Shown here piece after piece: positions 22,366 through 30,882 of a DNA stretch of 64,000 nucleotides (within the stretch, counting starts at the first letter, position 1; each line of letters opens with the position of its first letter). The notes beneath the pieces were generated by a model, which saw only the letters and a list, made by a program, of their open reading frames with translations, did no database searches and had not been told where the DNA came from. Source of the DNA: Manduca sexta. Its lineage: Eukaryota; Arthropoda; Insecta; Lepidoptera; Sphingidae. The position numbers and the translations under genes were made by a program. The stretch is from positions 7,812,001 to 7,876,000 of the forward strand of contig NC_051120.1 in the NCBI RefSeq assembly GCF_014839805.1. The letters run 5' to 3'.

Positions 22366-24418
22366 TTATACTCACTCTTTCATAATTGACGTCGCACTGG
22401 AAGCCGTCAGTGACAATCGCGACCGTCAACAAATGAAAGGCGATATCCAAAACACTCGCCACCTGCAACACAATGCGATTGTGAGGAACAATGGTACATT
22501 ATAGTTTTATAAAACAATACCATTAAATGCACTTGAACCTCCTTGAGACGTGAGAATAAATTGTCGTTACCCATACTTAGATAATTGGATCTGTTAGCAG
22601 TATAGGATGACCAATGTTGGACCCAAGTATTGGATAACAAACTCAATAATAAATAGCAAGCTAATGACAGAATAATTGAACGATATGAAATGATTGTAGT
22701 TAAAGAATATGATGGAATCTATTCTAATATATAAAGCTGAAGAATTTGTTTAAACGCGCTACTCTCAAAAACTATTAAACTATTTTGAAATTATTTTCAC
22801 TAATAGAAAGCTACATTACTTCTATTATAGACTACTTTTAATTCTGGAAAAACTTTATCACACAGGAAAAGTGGCAGGTGAATATAATATGTAGTGTCCT
22901 GAGATCACTCTTTGTATATCCGATTCATTATGCCGGCAAAACTGGGAAGATATTCTTTCGTCACTGGATTCCTTCTCTATCTGATTTCTTCCGAACTGAA
23001 TTTCGGTTATGGCGGCCCATCAACGGAGATCAGTCAAGTACGCAGGAGATATAGTGCACAAGAGTGTTCGCAATACACTCATAGTCCGGTGAGACGGCAA
23101 TCCGACATGACCGGGAGATCAGACCCAGGACCAATGACTTTACAAGATTATTTTTTTTATTGCTCTGAATGACTAGACGAATGACTGATTCGCCTGATGG
23201 TAAGCGATACGACCGCCCATAAACAGTAAAAACACCAACAAAATCTTCTTTGCTTCTCCATCTATCCTTTTACAATCAGGTGAAACGAAGACTACTTCGC
23301 CATAAAAAGTGGTTATTAACACGCCATTGTAATAAAGAAATTTTTATGTTCGCTATCAAGATCGAGTCGTGACCGCTGCAAACAGTTAACCGTAACAGGA
23401 AAACAGCGCTATGTGAGGCGATACAGTGATTTCTTACTATGGGTTTTTTCGCTTTTCCTTTGACGGCTGGCTGGTTTCAGAAATGTTGTTTATAGAAAAA
23501 ACTGCAACTCGCTAAATATTAAATAATGGACGTTAGTAGTTTAGTCGCTGCGCACACGTAGTTATTAGACGAGAAACAATGTATTTTTAATTAGATGTCA
23601 TTTTTCGGATTTTTTCGCAGTTTTTTTATACTACGATTATCTGTCGATGTGTCGAAGACTGCAGCCTTTATAGTCAGGACGCGTTAAATCCATGCGTTAA
23701 ATTTCCTGTATCATAGAATGAATAAAAGCTAAACCCCAACTTGATATGAAATCAATTTGCGGTGAGAATTTTATTAAGAAAATCATATCTCTTTCGAAAT
23801 ATATCGAAGTTTTGAACACTTTTTAATACTGTTTTAATTCCAAAAATAAAACACACATCGCGTTCCAAATTTAAATCAACATCATATTTAAATTTAGATA
23901 TTCAGCATTAAAACATTTAACATATGCCGGATATCCGGAAGATTACATCGTTAAGAATAATTTTCCTCGTAAAACAGGTTATTACAAAGTCTTACGCAAG
24001 TGAACGAAACATGTTAAATTTGCTGATAGGTGTCGTGAAATTGAATTCTTACGAAGCGCATTTTAATTGCAACAATAATGATTTATTGCACGTGCCTGAA
24101 ATATTGAATTGCTTTCTAAAAATAGACTCTAGATTTACCCTCTTATTCATAGACTTTATTTATCTAAGGACGGAGCATTGCTGTGAGAAAAAAGTCTGTT
24201 TCAACGTTAAAAGATTTTTTCAATTCGAACCGGTAGTTCCTTAGATTAGTTCAAACAAATAAACAAACACTTCAGCTTTATATAATAATGTAGATAGATT
24301 GGTAAAAGGCAAAAGAAAGGCTATAAGGAAAACTTACCAAATTTAAATATCCGATGACAAAACATACTGAACGGAGTTTGATCCCACAAAATACTGTTTC
24401 CTTGTGCGGTATCATCAT
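14398..24418 (-). CDS. Five-exon gene for a polytopic membrane protein (Pasiflora/Fire-exit-like candidate)
   Basis: This is the only host gene I can assemble. Five minus-strand exons (81, 87, 249, 142 and 251 nt) join with GT/AG introns and matching phases (0, 0, 0, 1) into 810 nt, or 269 residues plus stop. Hydrophobic stretches lie at about residues 18-44, 62-79, 110-136, 147-165 and 178-197, which suggests four or five membrane spans. The tail from about residue 198 is charged, with lysine, glutamate and serine, and has a PPSY motif at 215-218. The N-terminus is short, with no cleavable signal evident. The layout (small polytopic insect protein, CG-I-K-L-R start, long loop between spans 2 and 3, PPxY tail) recalls the arthropod tetraspan family that includes septate-junction Pasiflora proteins. 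That link is from memory and is not proven. Function is otherwise unknown. The phase agreement across all junctions is strong evidence that the gene is real. Confidence 0.8.
14800..14995 (+). repeat. SINE-1 3' part in intron 4
   Basis: It runs from 'gtgaaggaaaacatcgtgag' to 'acagggctgatattattatt' and is antisense to the host gene. The tRNA-like head is missing (5' truncated). It lies between exon 5 and exon 4. Confidence 0.8.
15080..15221 (-). CDS. Membrane-protein gene, coding exon 4
   Basis: This exon encodes residues 140-186 plus the first base of codon 187. It begins KNPDPMRMFF after the acceptor 'tgttttgtag' and ends with CTTGATATTT before GTAAGT at 15079. It supplies hydrophobic segment 4 (about 147-165), the turn FGYQPHIFDM and the start of segment 5. 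The longest open frame over this interval is a different frame that reads charged sequence. The frame given here is chosen because it alone is membrane-like and phase-compatible with both neighbours. Confidence 0.8.
15300..15525 (-). repeat. Rep-A copy in intron 3
   Basis: Inverted copy from 'gcaaagtgacc' to 'ctaccaccagca', with a G-rich expansion at 15352-15369 inside it. It lies between exon 4 and exon 3, in the same orientation as the host gene. Confidence 0.75.
15724..15776 (-). repeat. 36-nt-spaced repeat carrying two in-frame splice donors
   Basis: The 17-base string GCGCTTTGCATAAGGTA (minus strand) occurs twice, at 15776-15760 and 15740-15724, exactly 36 nt apart. Each copy contains AAG followed by GTA, a good donor context. 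Use of the first ends exon 3 at 15763 and use of the second at 15727. Both are phase 0, so either transcript stays in frame. The long form inserts VISKWSCSALHK, whose end repeats the preceding ALHK. The extra stretch has no stop. Confidence 0.7.
15763..16011 (-). CDS. Membrane-protein gene, coding exon 3 (short form)
   Basis: This is the longest internal exon and encodes residues 57-139. It starts FNAIPWWFMEP after the acceptor 'ctttttcag' and ends ALHK before the donor GTAATT. It carries hydrophobic segment 2 (about 62-79), a loop with several aromatic residues and one cysteine, and the strongest segment (about 110-136, rich in Leu, Ile and Val). Both ends are phase 0. A second donor 36 nt further on (exon end 15727) would lengthen the protein by 12 residues; see the separate entry. 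Confidence 0.85.
16605..16850 (-). repeat. Rep-D copy in intron 2
   Basis: It reads, in inverted orientation, from 'gaatgacgaaacgagcttgc' through 'cgatacgaccgccc' and 'gcgctcgccatcctgagaca' to 'gctgcttgctg'. The consensus family runs from 'ctggtggtaggtctctcata' to an A-rich end and is about 300 bp. I do not know its class. Confidence 0.7.
17075..17395 (+). repeat. Rep-F, tandem dimer
   Basis: Two consecutive imperfect copies (about 17090-17250 and 17251-17395) share 'aataagtcg.tgt.ttattt', 'gacaaaa.gtcacagtgtcc' and 'tttacagaa.caat.atagc'. Other single copies are at 31200-31530, 46290-46610 and, inverted, 52360-52870. The family is unclassified. Confidence 0.65.
17400..17592 (+). repeat. RTE-like LINE 3' end
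   Basis: It contains 'aaatttt.taattttcc.cgcaa', 'gaaatcggtccagccgttca' and a TATATA tail, matching a longer copy at 50296-50582. The 3' (TA)n of this repeat is the site where the LTR element landed. Confidence 0.65.
17593..18122 (-). repeat. LTR, presumed 3' copy
   Basis: This is the second identical 530-bp LTR. Its outer end follows a (TA)n run at the end of an RTE-like repeat. Its inner edge is followed by a small hairpin (arms ATTACACG/CGTGTAAT, loop of four) at 18137-18156. The palindromic E-box is at 17932-17943 and the GCCTCGA/TCGAGGC hairpin at 17916-17935. Confidence 0.9.
18123..18436. other. Element interior next to the 3' LTR, unassigned
   Basis: An open frame of about 98 codons runs on the minus strand, ending near 18139. 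I recognise no domain in it, and its composition gives no support for coding. It may be the decayed 3' end of pol or env-like sequence. Confidence 0.4.
18437..18555. repeat. Minisatellite, four units of 29-31 bp
   Basis: Four head-to-tail units begin GGCCACCTCGCCTCT at 18437, 18468, 18498 and 18527. The two middle units are nearly identical (tail 'tatacacttatca'), and the outer two diverge after the first 15 bases. The array lies in the LTR element between the LINE relic and the 3' LTR. Confidence 0.85.
18560..19700 (+). pseudogene. LINE reverse-transcriptase relic inside the LTR element
   Basis: The plus strand reads IPSGVPQGSLLAPLLFIIFV.. and LLYADDMK (YADD at 18868-18879). In another frame it reads SSDFNNIKTIKVLYCTLV, HSNLEYYSQVW and RIERIPRKFVRYLQYR, then HPLEERRRIAELAYLFYIP. 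This is the second half of a Jockey/CR1-like ORF2 and matches the family of the LINE at 2838-4860. Several frameshifts and stops show that it is dead. It lies opposite in orientation to the gag-pol relics around it. Confidence 0.75.
19701..20149. other. Element interior, unassigned
   Basis: This stretch between the LINE relic and the RT relic shows no recognisable coding motif. It should correspond to RNase H/integrase positions in an intact element, but nothing of those domains is readable. Confidence 0.4.
20150..20234 (-). pseudogene. Reverse-transcriptase relic, catalytic part
   Basis: The minus strand reads ALGDLAQSSTIVYMDNLV and IPAKNVQ, the gypsy RT stretch around the YxDD active site. 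The second aspartate is changed to asparagine (YMDN), which would abolish activity even if the frame were intact. It continues the RT interrupted by the inserted repeat. Confidence 0.7.
20235..20552 (-). repeat. Rep-K copy replacing the RT core
   Basis: About 315 bp lie between the two halves of the RT relic, in place of the roughly 100 residues expected there. A second copy of the same sequence is at 49012-49335 (+) and a partial inverted one at 48545-48620. The homology runs from 'actacgt.ctggatctgg' to 'atagaat.tac.tcaatg'. Its class is unknown. Confidence 0.65.
20553..20740 (-). pseudogene. Reverse-transcriptase relic, N-terminal part
   Basis: The minus strand reads, with breaks, VDPRKIVQRQP..SLSPEE and then ISAGFITPNNSLFSNPI and LVKQRDGTHRMCV. 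This is the conserved beginning of Ty3/gypsy reverse transcriptase (LSPEE, GIIxPSxSPxxSP, VKKKDGxxRMCVDYR). It stops matching after MCV, exactly where an unrelated repeat begins. Confidence 0.7.
20930..21090 (-). pseudogene. Retropepsin relic of the LTR element
   Basis: The minus strand reads FDSGADCSLIKKE, matching the DSGA active-site motif of retroviral-type aspartic proteases, with DSG at 21074-21066. About 30 codons later a GRNLL-like string follows, which fits the end of such a domain. Stops interrupt the frame. Position between the gag and RT relics supports the assignment. Confidence 0.6.
21568..21805 (-). pseudogene. gag relic of the LTR element
   Basis: Just inside the 5' LTR, two overlapping minus-strand frames together read like the start of an insect gypsy gag: a frame beginning near SEVGSVQAQNVSRW that breaks, then MTDGARYSKHIE and later ITLPKFQLAHTDTDAQAWL. 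The string LPKF...DAQAWL is the part I recognise. The frame breaks within 80 codons and stops at 21568, so this is a fragment. The family's gag is normally several hundred residues. Confidence 0.6.
21806..22335 (-). repeat. LTR, presumed 5' copy
   Basis: This 530-bp repeat is base-for-base the same as 17593-18122 when read side by side. It starts TGTCGG and ends CCGACA. It includes a CCAAT-type box, a palindromic AGGCACGTGCCT and a short GC hairpin, plausible promoter elements of the retroelement. A 78-codon open frame within both copies is a chance feature of the LTR, not a gene. Confidence 0.9.
22376..22462 (-). CDS. Membrane-protein gene, coding exon 2
   Basis: This exon encodes residues 28-56: the rest of membrane span 1 and a loop ending DGFQCDVNYER. 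The acceptor is 'ttgtgttgcag' before GTG, and the donor is AGA followed by GTGAGT at 22375. It is in phase 0 at both ends. The donor lies only about 40 bp from the end of a young LTR retroelement (22335), separated by a (TA)n tract. Reading on past the donor gives isoleucine-tyrosine dipeptides from that tract, so splicing is required for a sensible protein. Confidence 0.8.
22725..22880 (+). repeat. RTE-like fragment in intron 1
   Basis: It begins 'taatatataaagctgaagaa' and continues 'tttgtttaaacgcgcta'. This is the start of a repeat better preserved at 40400-40882. Confidence 0.5.
22985..23150 (+). repeat. Rep-E copy 1 in intron 1
   Basis: It shares 'gaatttcg', 'ggcggcc.atcaacggagat', 'agtacgcagga.atat' and 'gacatgac.gg' with copies at 62541-62790 and 63657-63900. 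The class is unknown, with no coding capacity. Confidence 0.65.
23151..23242 (-). repeat. Rep-D fragment in intron 1
   Basis: Only the A-rich end of Rep-D is present ('cgcctgatggtaagcgatac', 'gaccgcccataaacagta'), directly abutting Rep-E copy 1. Confidence 0.65.
23243..24337. other. Intron 1 remainder, nothing recognised
   Basis: AT-rich intronic sequence. A 106-codon open frame on the plus strand at 23924-24244 has no recognisable domain, is antisense to the gene and is not called. Confidence 0.5.
24338..24418 (-). CDS. Membrane-protein gene, coding exon 1
   Basis: This exon encodes residues 1-27, beginning MMIPHKETVFCGIKLRS and leading into the first hydrophobic stretch. The start is the first of two consecutive ATG codons, and the genomic bases just upstream are 'gtctgcag'. 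The start codon therefore abuts a good splice acceptor, and a non-coding upstream exon probably exists. The exon ends TTG followed by the donor GTAAGT at 24337, in phase 0. Both boundaries are inferred from sequence only. The alternative is that transcription starts just upstream and the AG is incidental. Confidence 0.75.
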
Positions 24419-24651
24419 CTGCAGACAATAGTTAATTAGAATTTAATGGCTGTCATATATATTCAATCTTTACTTGTGTCTCGTACAGGAAAATATACTA
24501 AAATAATACAATATATATGTATCGTTTTTTTGTCCTATAAACATATGTTAATAGGGCAGTAGACGACTTATTTTAAATACATTTATCAAAAATGTATTTA
24601 ATTTCAAATCTATCGGAAAAAGAATTTTCAAAATCCACGCAATAATAAAAA

Positions 24652-24965
24652 GCGGCGATAACCTAGTTGGTTGTCCAACGGACTGCCTAGACTAATTTCC
24701 GCAGGTTCAAAACCCAAGGGCACACACCTCTGACTTTTCATAAATTATGTGTGTATTCTTGTTGAATTATCGCTTGTTTTAACGGTGAAGGAAAACATCG
24801 TGAGGAAACCTGCACATCTGAGAAGTTCTCTATAGGAATTTCGATGGTGTGTGAAATCTACCAATCCGCACTAGGCCAGCGTGGTGGACTAAGGCCTAAT
24901 CCCTCTCAGTAGTAGAGGAGGCCCGTGCCCAACAGTGAATATAATACAGTTCTGATATTATTATA
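24652..24965 (+). mobile_element. SINE-1, full-length
   Basis: A tRNA-like head (GCGGCGATAACCTAGTTGG, A box; GGTTCAAAACC, B box) is followed by the family body and an ATT-rich tail with 'cgcaataataaataa'. 'gcaataataaa' occurs at both ends (24640s and 24966 on), possibly a target duplication of about 11 bp. Confidence 0.82.
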
Positions 24966-25034
24966 CGCAATAATAAATAAGTTATAAAGCTTTGAAATTT
25001 GGTAAAACACAGGAAAGGGAAGCTGTCAAGTTAC

Positions 25035-25215
25035 AGTAATAGTGATATGTGACGTCACCCAGTACCATCGGCCATAACGCTGCGTGAGTAAGAAAAGGAC
25101 AGCGCGATAACCCCACCACGATCCCACTTTTTCTCACAACAATATTTCAAATATAGCTTTATTTTTCAACTAATTTTGATACTGATTTCACAAAAGGATT
25201 TCTTTTTCATATTTC
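25035..25215 (+). repeat. Rep-H-like copy, diverged
   Basis: It shares 'gtgacgtca', 'caatatttcaaat' and 'ttcacaaaaggatttctttt' with the better copies at 27005-27310 and 43235-43535. Confidence 0.45.
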
Positions 25216-26180
25216 TGTTACAAATAATAAATTACATCAAACATTGGAAACTACCCCATTATGTGCTGTCAAATATCCTAGTATCGCATCCCAGGTCACT
25301 TTCCTGAGGATTAGGGGCGTTTGAACAATTCTACCACGGCATCCCTTGCCTGTCGTAAAAGGCGACTAATAGGACCTTAAATTTAGGGGTCCTGGACGGC
25401 AGGGGGGTTTCATAATTATATGTAAATAGTGAAAACTTATATTCTGTTAGAATAACTTATTATTAATACCACCAAATAAATATAACACAACAAAATAATT
25501 TTAAGCATTACAAACTTGTAGTTGTTTCTTCTTACGTAAAACAATTTTATATGTGAATTACAAATTACAATATAATTTAGAATGTAACAAGTAACAACCA
25601 CCAAACTGGTCAGTGTATTCAAATTGGCTGAATATAAACTAATATATGGCTTTTTATTTTTAGAACAACTTTTTTATGATCTAAAATGGGTTTACCTATG
25701 AAATAGTACTTAATTTATAATTCATTAGGTGCTGTGATGTTATTCTTTTGACTTAATGTGTTTTCAACGACTCTTATGGCTTTGAAATAAGGCGGTTAAA
25801 CTAATAGACGGTGTTTTATGTTTAATGTAACTTAATATTTGAATTAATAGGGCTGTCAATCACTGAAAAACAAAATTGTTTTTTTGAAATGTAGTTGCAA
25901 ATTGAATTTAAAATAAAATTGCTAATTTCTATACATATATTATATATTTAATACCTCAGCAATGAATTTCAATTCGTCAAGTCGAGGAACGAAGTTGTAC
26001 GTGTCGAAATAAGTGTTTGTCTTTTTTTGTTTTTAATATGTTACCCATTGGCGATCTAATGAAATAAATAAATAAAAAAAAGAGTAAACAAAATTTTAAT
26101 ATTATTAGTTATATACGTGATCAGTCATTTGTCATTTTTATTGTGTATCCGTATTCTGTCGCCATAAGGGAAAAGGATTT
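25216..26180. other. Mostly unrecognised; common insect LINE scrap
   Basis: At 25275-25420, 'atcgcatcccaggtcacttt', 'ccacggcatcccttgcctgt' and 'cgtaaaaggcgacta' form a string widespread in insect retroelements. The rest is AT-rich and without signal. Confidence 0.45.
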
Positions 26181-26182
26181 TT

Positions 26183-26435
26183 TTTTAATTCGTGCACGGC
26201 ATACTTCCCCACTGCACCTGATGGTAAGTGGAGTGGGGTCCAATAGAATGACGACGAGAGATGATTAGCCATCGGCAGTCGATATAATTATGCCGGCCTG
26301 TTGGAACTGGATTTATACAGGCTGATACCGGAACGCGACACACTTACGTGGGCCACTATGACGGGTTTTAATACCTTGTGTACGGTGGTCGCTATCCGGG
26401 CGGATTTAAAATATATCCTTCTACCAGCAAAAACA
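26183..26435 (-). repeat. Rep-A copy, near full-length, inverted
   Basis: It runs from 'tcgtgcacggcatacttccc' to 'tatatccttctaccagcaaa' and ends in an A-rich run. It is one of the best preserved copies. Confidence 0.8.
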
Positions 26436-27004
26436 AAACAAAAACAAACAAAACGTTCCTACACAATTTTTTATACGAACCAAAAAACATTTTAGATTCG
26501 TTGTTTTTATTGATTACGAATATGCATTTAATTCAATATTGAAAAAAAAAGTTTTTTTTCTAATAACTGCATTAGAAGTGATGTGATTTTTTTATTCCTT
26601 AATCCAGAATTATTTGTAACAAAGCCGAGTTTTATAGGCCTGTTACTCGTAAATTACTTATTCCCGGAAAAGGTTTACTAGAAATTCTTTACTTACTGTA
26701 AGTTTACCGCAACGTTCACTATAGACAAATTCGCAGAATTTGTATTCACTTTCAATAACAAAATTTATGAGGAAAACCTCACACGAACCAGTTTTTCGAT
26801 TATAACTAGCCAACACGTAAGCACGTAGATCTGGAATCGATTAATCGATACATCGTTTAATTTTACGTGCGAGAATAGAGTAAAATTACATAATCGTTAG
26901 ACGGCGTCGGGAATACCGCCTAGCACTGGTAAATATGTAAGTGACGAAAAAAGCCAATAGGGTTTTTGACTATGTCTGGTTTTGTGCATTTTTTAATATG
27001 TAAC
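26436..27004. other. No recognised feature
   Basis: AT-rich spacer; 'gattaatcgata' strings but no repeat or ORF support. Confidence 0.4.
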
Positions 27005-27310
27005 AGTAATAAGTATAAAAAAGAAATCTTTCTGTGAAAACAGCATTAAAATTCGATAAGAAATGAGACAGTAAATCAAATTTCAAATATTGTTACGTGC
27101 AGGAGTGGGCGTGGTGTTGGGATGTCGCTCCGTCTCTTTCTTTCGCATGTATCGTAATGCCCGCTGACGTCATATGCAAATATTTCGTCTCTTTCCTGGT
27201 TTTTGACACTCACTCCTGCTACCAAATTTCAATAACATAACTTGTGGATTTTTCATCGGATTTCAATTATTTCTTTTGTTTTAGAATTTATACGACGTAT
27301 ATATTTAAAA
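27005..27310 (+). repeat. Rep-H copy
   Basis: It shows 'tctttctgtgaaaacagcat', 'caggagtgggcgtgg', 'gctgacgtcatatg' and 'gaatttatacgacgta'. An inverted copy lies at 43235-43535. There is no coding capacity, and the class is unknown. Confidence 0.7.
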
Positions 27311-27466
27311 AAGTTGTAAAAAATAAGTCAAATACGCTATTATTGAAATTTATACATAAAATGCAAAGTAATCATCGACACTTTCAGTTTTTAAACTAAG
27401 TCCAGTTACATGGTATTGTACTATACCCGAAGATAAACTACATACTGAGTATATGAAGCTTTTTTA

Positions 27467-27693
27467 CACACACGCCTTTATCCGCGAAGGGGTAGGTAGA
27501 GGCCAACTAGTGCATCTATTTCACCATGTTTATACCGTCCTATGACGTGTTAGACGAGCCTGTCGCTACATTGGATTCAAAATTCAGACTCCGGTCAGAT
27601 GCTGAGTAGAAAATCCCTATATAAGCCCTTCCCGGAGATCGAACTAAAAACCTCAGCACTGCTTGTACCACAACCACGCCACCGAAGCAGTCG
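27467..27693 (-). repeat. SINE-2 copy, inverted, near full-length
   Basis: It runs from 'cgcctttatccgcgaagggg' to 'ccaccgaagcagtcg'. The head has lost a clean B box. Confidence 0.75.
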
Positions 27694-28015
27694 CTGGTCA
27701 GAGATTAAGTATGAAAGTCATCCAACTAGTTCAAGGTTACATTTAAAAAGTAGAGTATCGGTTACATGTAAAACGTTTTAAAAATAGAGTATCGATACTA
27801 AAATCGATTGCATATTATTTTCACAATAACGACATCCCTAATTGCGAATAACAGACCGTGTATAATAAGACACCTGTTCAAATTATTTGTACGTACTATG
27901 GCATTGAGTGAGCAAGTAATAAATAAAATAAAATTAAAATGCGCATAATTAACTTTTTGTGTATACAACTGTGTGATAAGATGGGTTAGTCGGTTGGTGA
28001 CACGATTCAGGTCTC

Positions 28016-28385
28016 AGGGTGACGCGCAGTGGAGTACCACGCAGTGCTTCGTAATTCAACTCTGTATGGTTTGCTACTGTTTATGCGGCGTTAGCCTAGT
28101 TGGTTGTGGACTGCCGAGACGAATGTGCGCAGGTTCAAATCCCAACAGCACACACCTCTGACTTTTTTAAAATATATGTGTGTATTCTTTTTGAATTATC
28201 GCTCGCTTTAACGGTGAAGGAAAATATCGTGAGGAAACCTGCACACAAGAGAAGTTCTTTATAGGAATTTCGAAGGTGTGTGAAGTCTACCAATCCGCAT
28301 TAGGCCAGTAGTAGAGGAGGCCCGTGCCCAACAGTGGGGAAGTATTTAATACAGGGCTGATATTACATGACCAGTTGTATCGCTT
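28016..28385 (+). repeat. Rep-D copy split by SINE-1
   Basis: The Rep-D part 'cgcagtggagtaccac...tactgttta' ends at 28084 and resumes at about 28372 as 'ttgtatcgcttact'. The insertion is the SINE-1 copy at 28085-28365. Short 'catga'-like bases at the junctions leave the target duplication unclear. Confidence 0.65.
28085..28365 (+). mobile_element. SINE-1 copy nested in Rep-D
   Basis: It has a head with A box (TTAGCCTAGTTGG) and B box (GGTTCAAATCC). The body lacks about 35 bp after 'cattaggccag', and the ATT tail is reduced to 'gatatta'. Confidence 0.8.
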
Positions 28386-28605
28386 ACTATGACCGCCCGG
28401 ATAGCGACCACCCTACACTAGGTGTTAAAACCCACCATAACGGCCCAACTGTGTCGCGTCCCGGGTTCGGCCTGTGCATATCCGAGGTCAACAAGCCGGC
28501 ATATTTGTAGCGACTGCCGTGGGGTAATCATCTCTCGTCAGTCGTCATTCCATTAAACCATACTCCACTTACCATGTACAATATGGTCACATTGTCATGC
28601 ACGTT
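28386..28605 (+). repeat. Rep-A copy abutting Rep-D
   Basis: It begins inside the family ('tgaccgcccggatagcgacc') without the usual 'ctggtggtagg' start and ends 'cattgtcatgcacgttt'. The Rep-D end and the Rep-A start are fused at 'cttactatgaccgccc', a string both families share in part. Confidence 0.7.
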
Positions 28606-29300
28606 TAAAAGAAACGACTTGCTATTCAAATATAAAGAAATGAATATGTACACTAACTATGTATTTAGAATTAAAAATTAAAATAATATGCACCCATCTT
28701 GTCGAGTCATACAAAACCTCTGTTAAAGTAATTACCGTTCGATACTATTAGACTTTCCCGCCCTCACACCCACCACCACAACTCCTGTAAGCCAGGATCA
28801 GCAGTGGCACGCATTTTATGACACCGAGACATTATCACATATACGGAATTAATCAAATAGAAAGATAAGGAAGATATACCGGTCGATACACTGAAAATTC
28901 TTTAAACCGGAAAACAATGCACTTGTTTAACGGCAAAAATAGTGTCCTACAATGGGATTTCCAATTGAATGAAATCCGGGATAAAGTTATGTTTATTTTA
29001 AATATAATGTTATTTCCTGAATAGGTTATGATACGGTTTCGTTGAAAGATATGACTAATGTTACAACGGATATAGTATTCATTGTTATTTGTGTTTTTTT
29101 ATTCGATTCACAAAACTAGTGCACAATTTTATAAGTTACATAATAAAAATATCCATCCTAAAACCACTTTCACAATAATTGTCATCTACTTGATGTGAAT
29201 ACAGCTAGCGTATATAAAGTAGATTGCAATATTATATACAGTACTGATTGAAGATCACAGTGATACTTAGAATTACAATTAAATTAAGTATAAGAGTAAG
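28606..29300. other. No recognised feature
   Basis: AT-rich; no repeat family or ORF support. Confidence 0.4.
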
Positions 29301-29312
29301 AAGATGATTATT

Positions 29313-29510
29313 TTATTTTAACAGTTGCTTTAATATATTTCTAAAGGAAGCTACCGAACCATTAAAAATATCGAGATCATTGCGTAAAGAATTAGCTAAA
29401 TAAAAAAATCTGCATATTGGTGAGTTAGAACCTAGATTTGTAGTGTTCCTAAACCAAGTGTATCCTCGAAGAGTAGGCAGAGGTGTAACTAGGGCAAACA
29501 TTTTCCGCCC
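29313..29510 (-). pseudogene. LINE ORF2 C-terminal fragment
   Basis: The frame reads TWFRNTTNLGSNSPICR, then LANSLRNDLDIFNGSV and ASFRNILKQLL. These match the conserved C-terminal end ('N.G.nSPi.R....N......DIF') of Jockey/CR1-type LINE proteins. An A/T-rich tail lies just beyond the stop. Confidence 0.65.
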
Positions 29511-29917
29511 GTATTGTGTCTGGCATTAAATCCGTCTTATATATACCGTCTTAAATATTAGGAAATCCCAAAATAGATTTTGGAGTTCGTTCAACTATCT
29601 TAGAAATATTATAGCGTCAAATATTTCATAATAACTAACTAACGTGACATTAGTAACAATTTTGAAAACATAAGTTATTTATTTTTATTGTTTCAATAAA
29701 ACTCTTGTGAAGCCTTTTTCCCAAACAAGCGAAATATGAAGTTTATTTTTCAATCAATGCAAACTATAATCATAATTTTTATAACATATATTTACTGTTA
29801 ACACTTACATTAATTCATAAAGATTTACCATTATTTATTACATAAGTGTATACCAGCAATAATTCTATTAAAATGAATCCATTATCTTTACATATATTAA
29901 ACGAAGAAAAGGTCAGT

Positions 29918-30152
29918 CACCTCTGACTTTTCTAGAGTTATGTGGGTATTCATTGTGAATTATCGTTTGAATAAAAATATCGAGGGGAAACCTGCATACT
30001 TGAGAAGTTCTCTATACGGATTTTGAGGATATGTGAAGTCTATAATCCGCATTAGGACAGCGTAGAGGACTATGGCCTAATTCCTTTTAGTAGAAGAGGA
30101 GACCCGTGCCCAGCAGCGGGACAGTATATAATACAGGCCTGATATTATTATA
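29918..30152 (+). repeat. SINE-1 copy, 5' truncated
   Basis: It starts at 'cacctctgacttttctagag' and lacks the tRNA-like head; it ends with a short ATT tail. It is fairly diverged. Confidence 0.75.
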
Positions 30153-30574
30153 TAAACGACGAAGAACTGATCAAAACTCAAAAGTAAGTATTGGTGTTTA
30201 CAAAATTTTGTGAAAACTGCTTTCCGAACTGGTGGTAGAGTTAATATTGACGGAATCTAAATAATGTATAACATTTCACAGATTCAAATAAATCGTTTCA
30301 TTTCATTTCACAAAACTAAATGACAAATAGTCTGATGGTAAGTGACTGAGAATTGCAATAAGCATTTAAAATTACAAACTAATGCTGACATCATATTCTG
30401 GAAGAGTTAATGACCGTGACGTTGATCTTGTAGTGACTAATCATTACACTGACTGCTATGTTCTACCGAAACAAAATTGTTTGCTGTCTTGACTTTAAAA
30501 ATGAACAGGACTTAACAGATGGACTTTGATATAAGCCATAGCACCCAGACATTATATGAGAACGGGAAAGTGAC

Positions 30575-30770
30575 CAACTGTCTCTGATGATAAGCGGACT
30601 AGGATCTAGATAGTGTCAACTCATAGATAACTACCGAATACAATTATGCCGTCCTGTTTGAAGCCGTATAAGGATTGAAGATACGTCACGCGACGAGCCA
30701 ATGCGACGGGTTTTACACCATGTATGCGGTGGTCGCCATTCGGGCGAATACAAATATCATATTATCAGCT
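30575..30770 (-). repeat. Rep-A copy, diverged, inverted
   Basis: It is recognised by 'caattatgccgtcctgtttg', 'gcgacgggttttac' and 'gcggtggtcgccattcgggc'. Confidence 0.6.
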
Positions 30771-30882
30771 GTCTTAAAGCGATAACGAATTTTCTGATTA
30801 GCAACAATTTCATGGCCTTGAACATTAAGGTCTGCAGTTCAAATACACCGTTTAGTTGAGAGTTCTTTGCAAAGTTGAAACT

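Noticed and set aside
23924..24244. 106-codon frame within intron 1
   Set aside because: Antisense to the gene, AT-driven composition, no motif.
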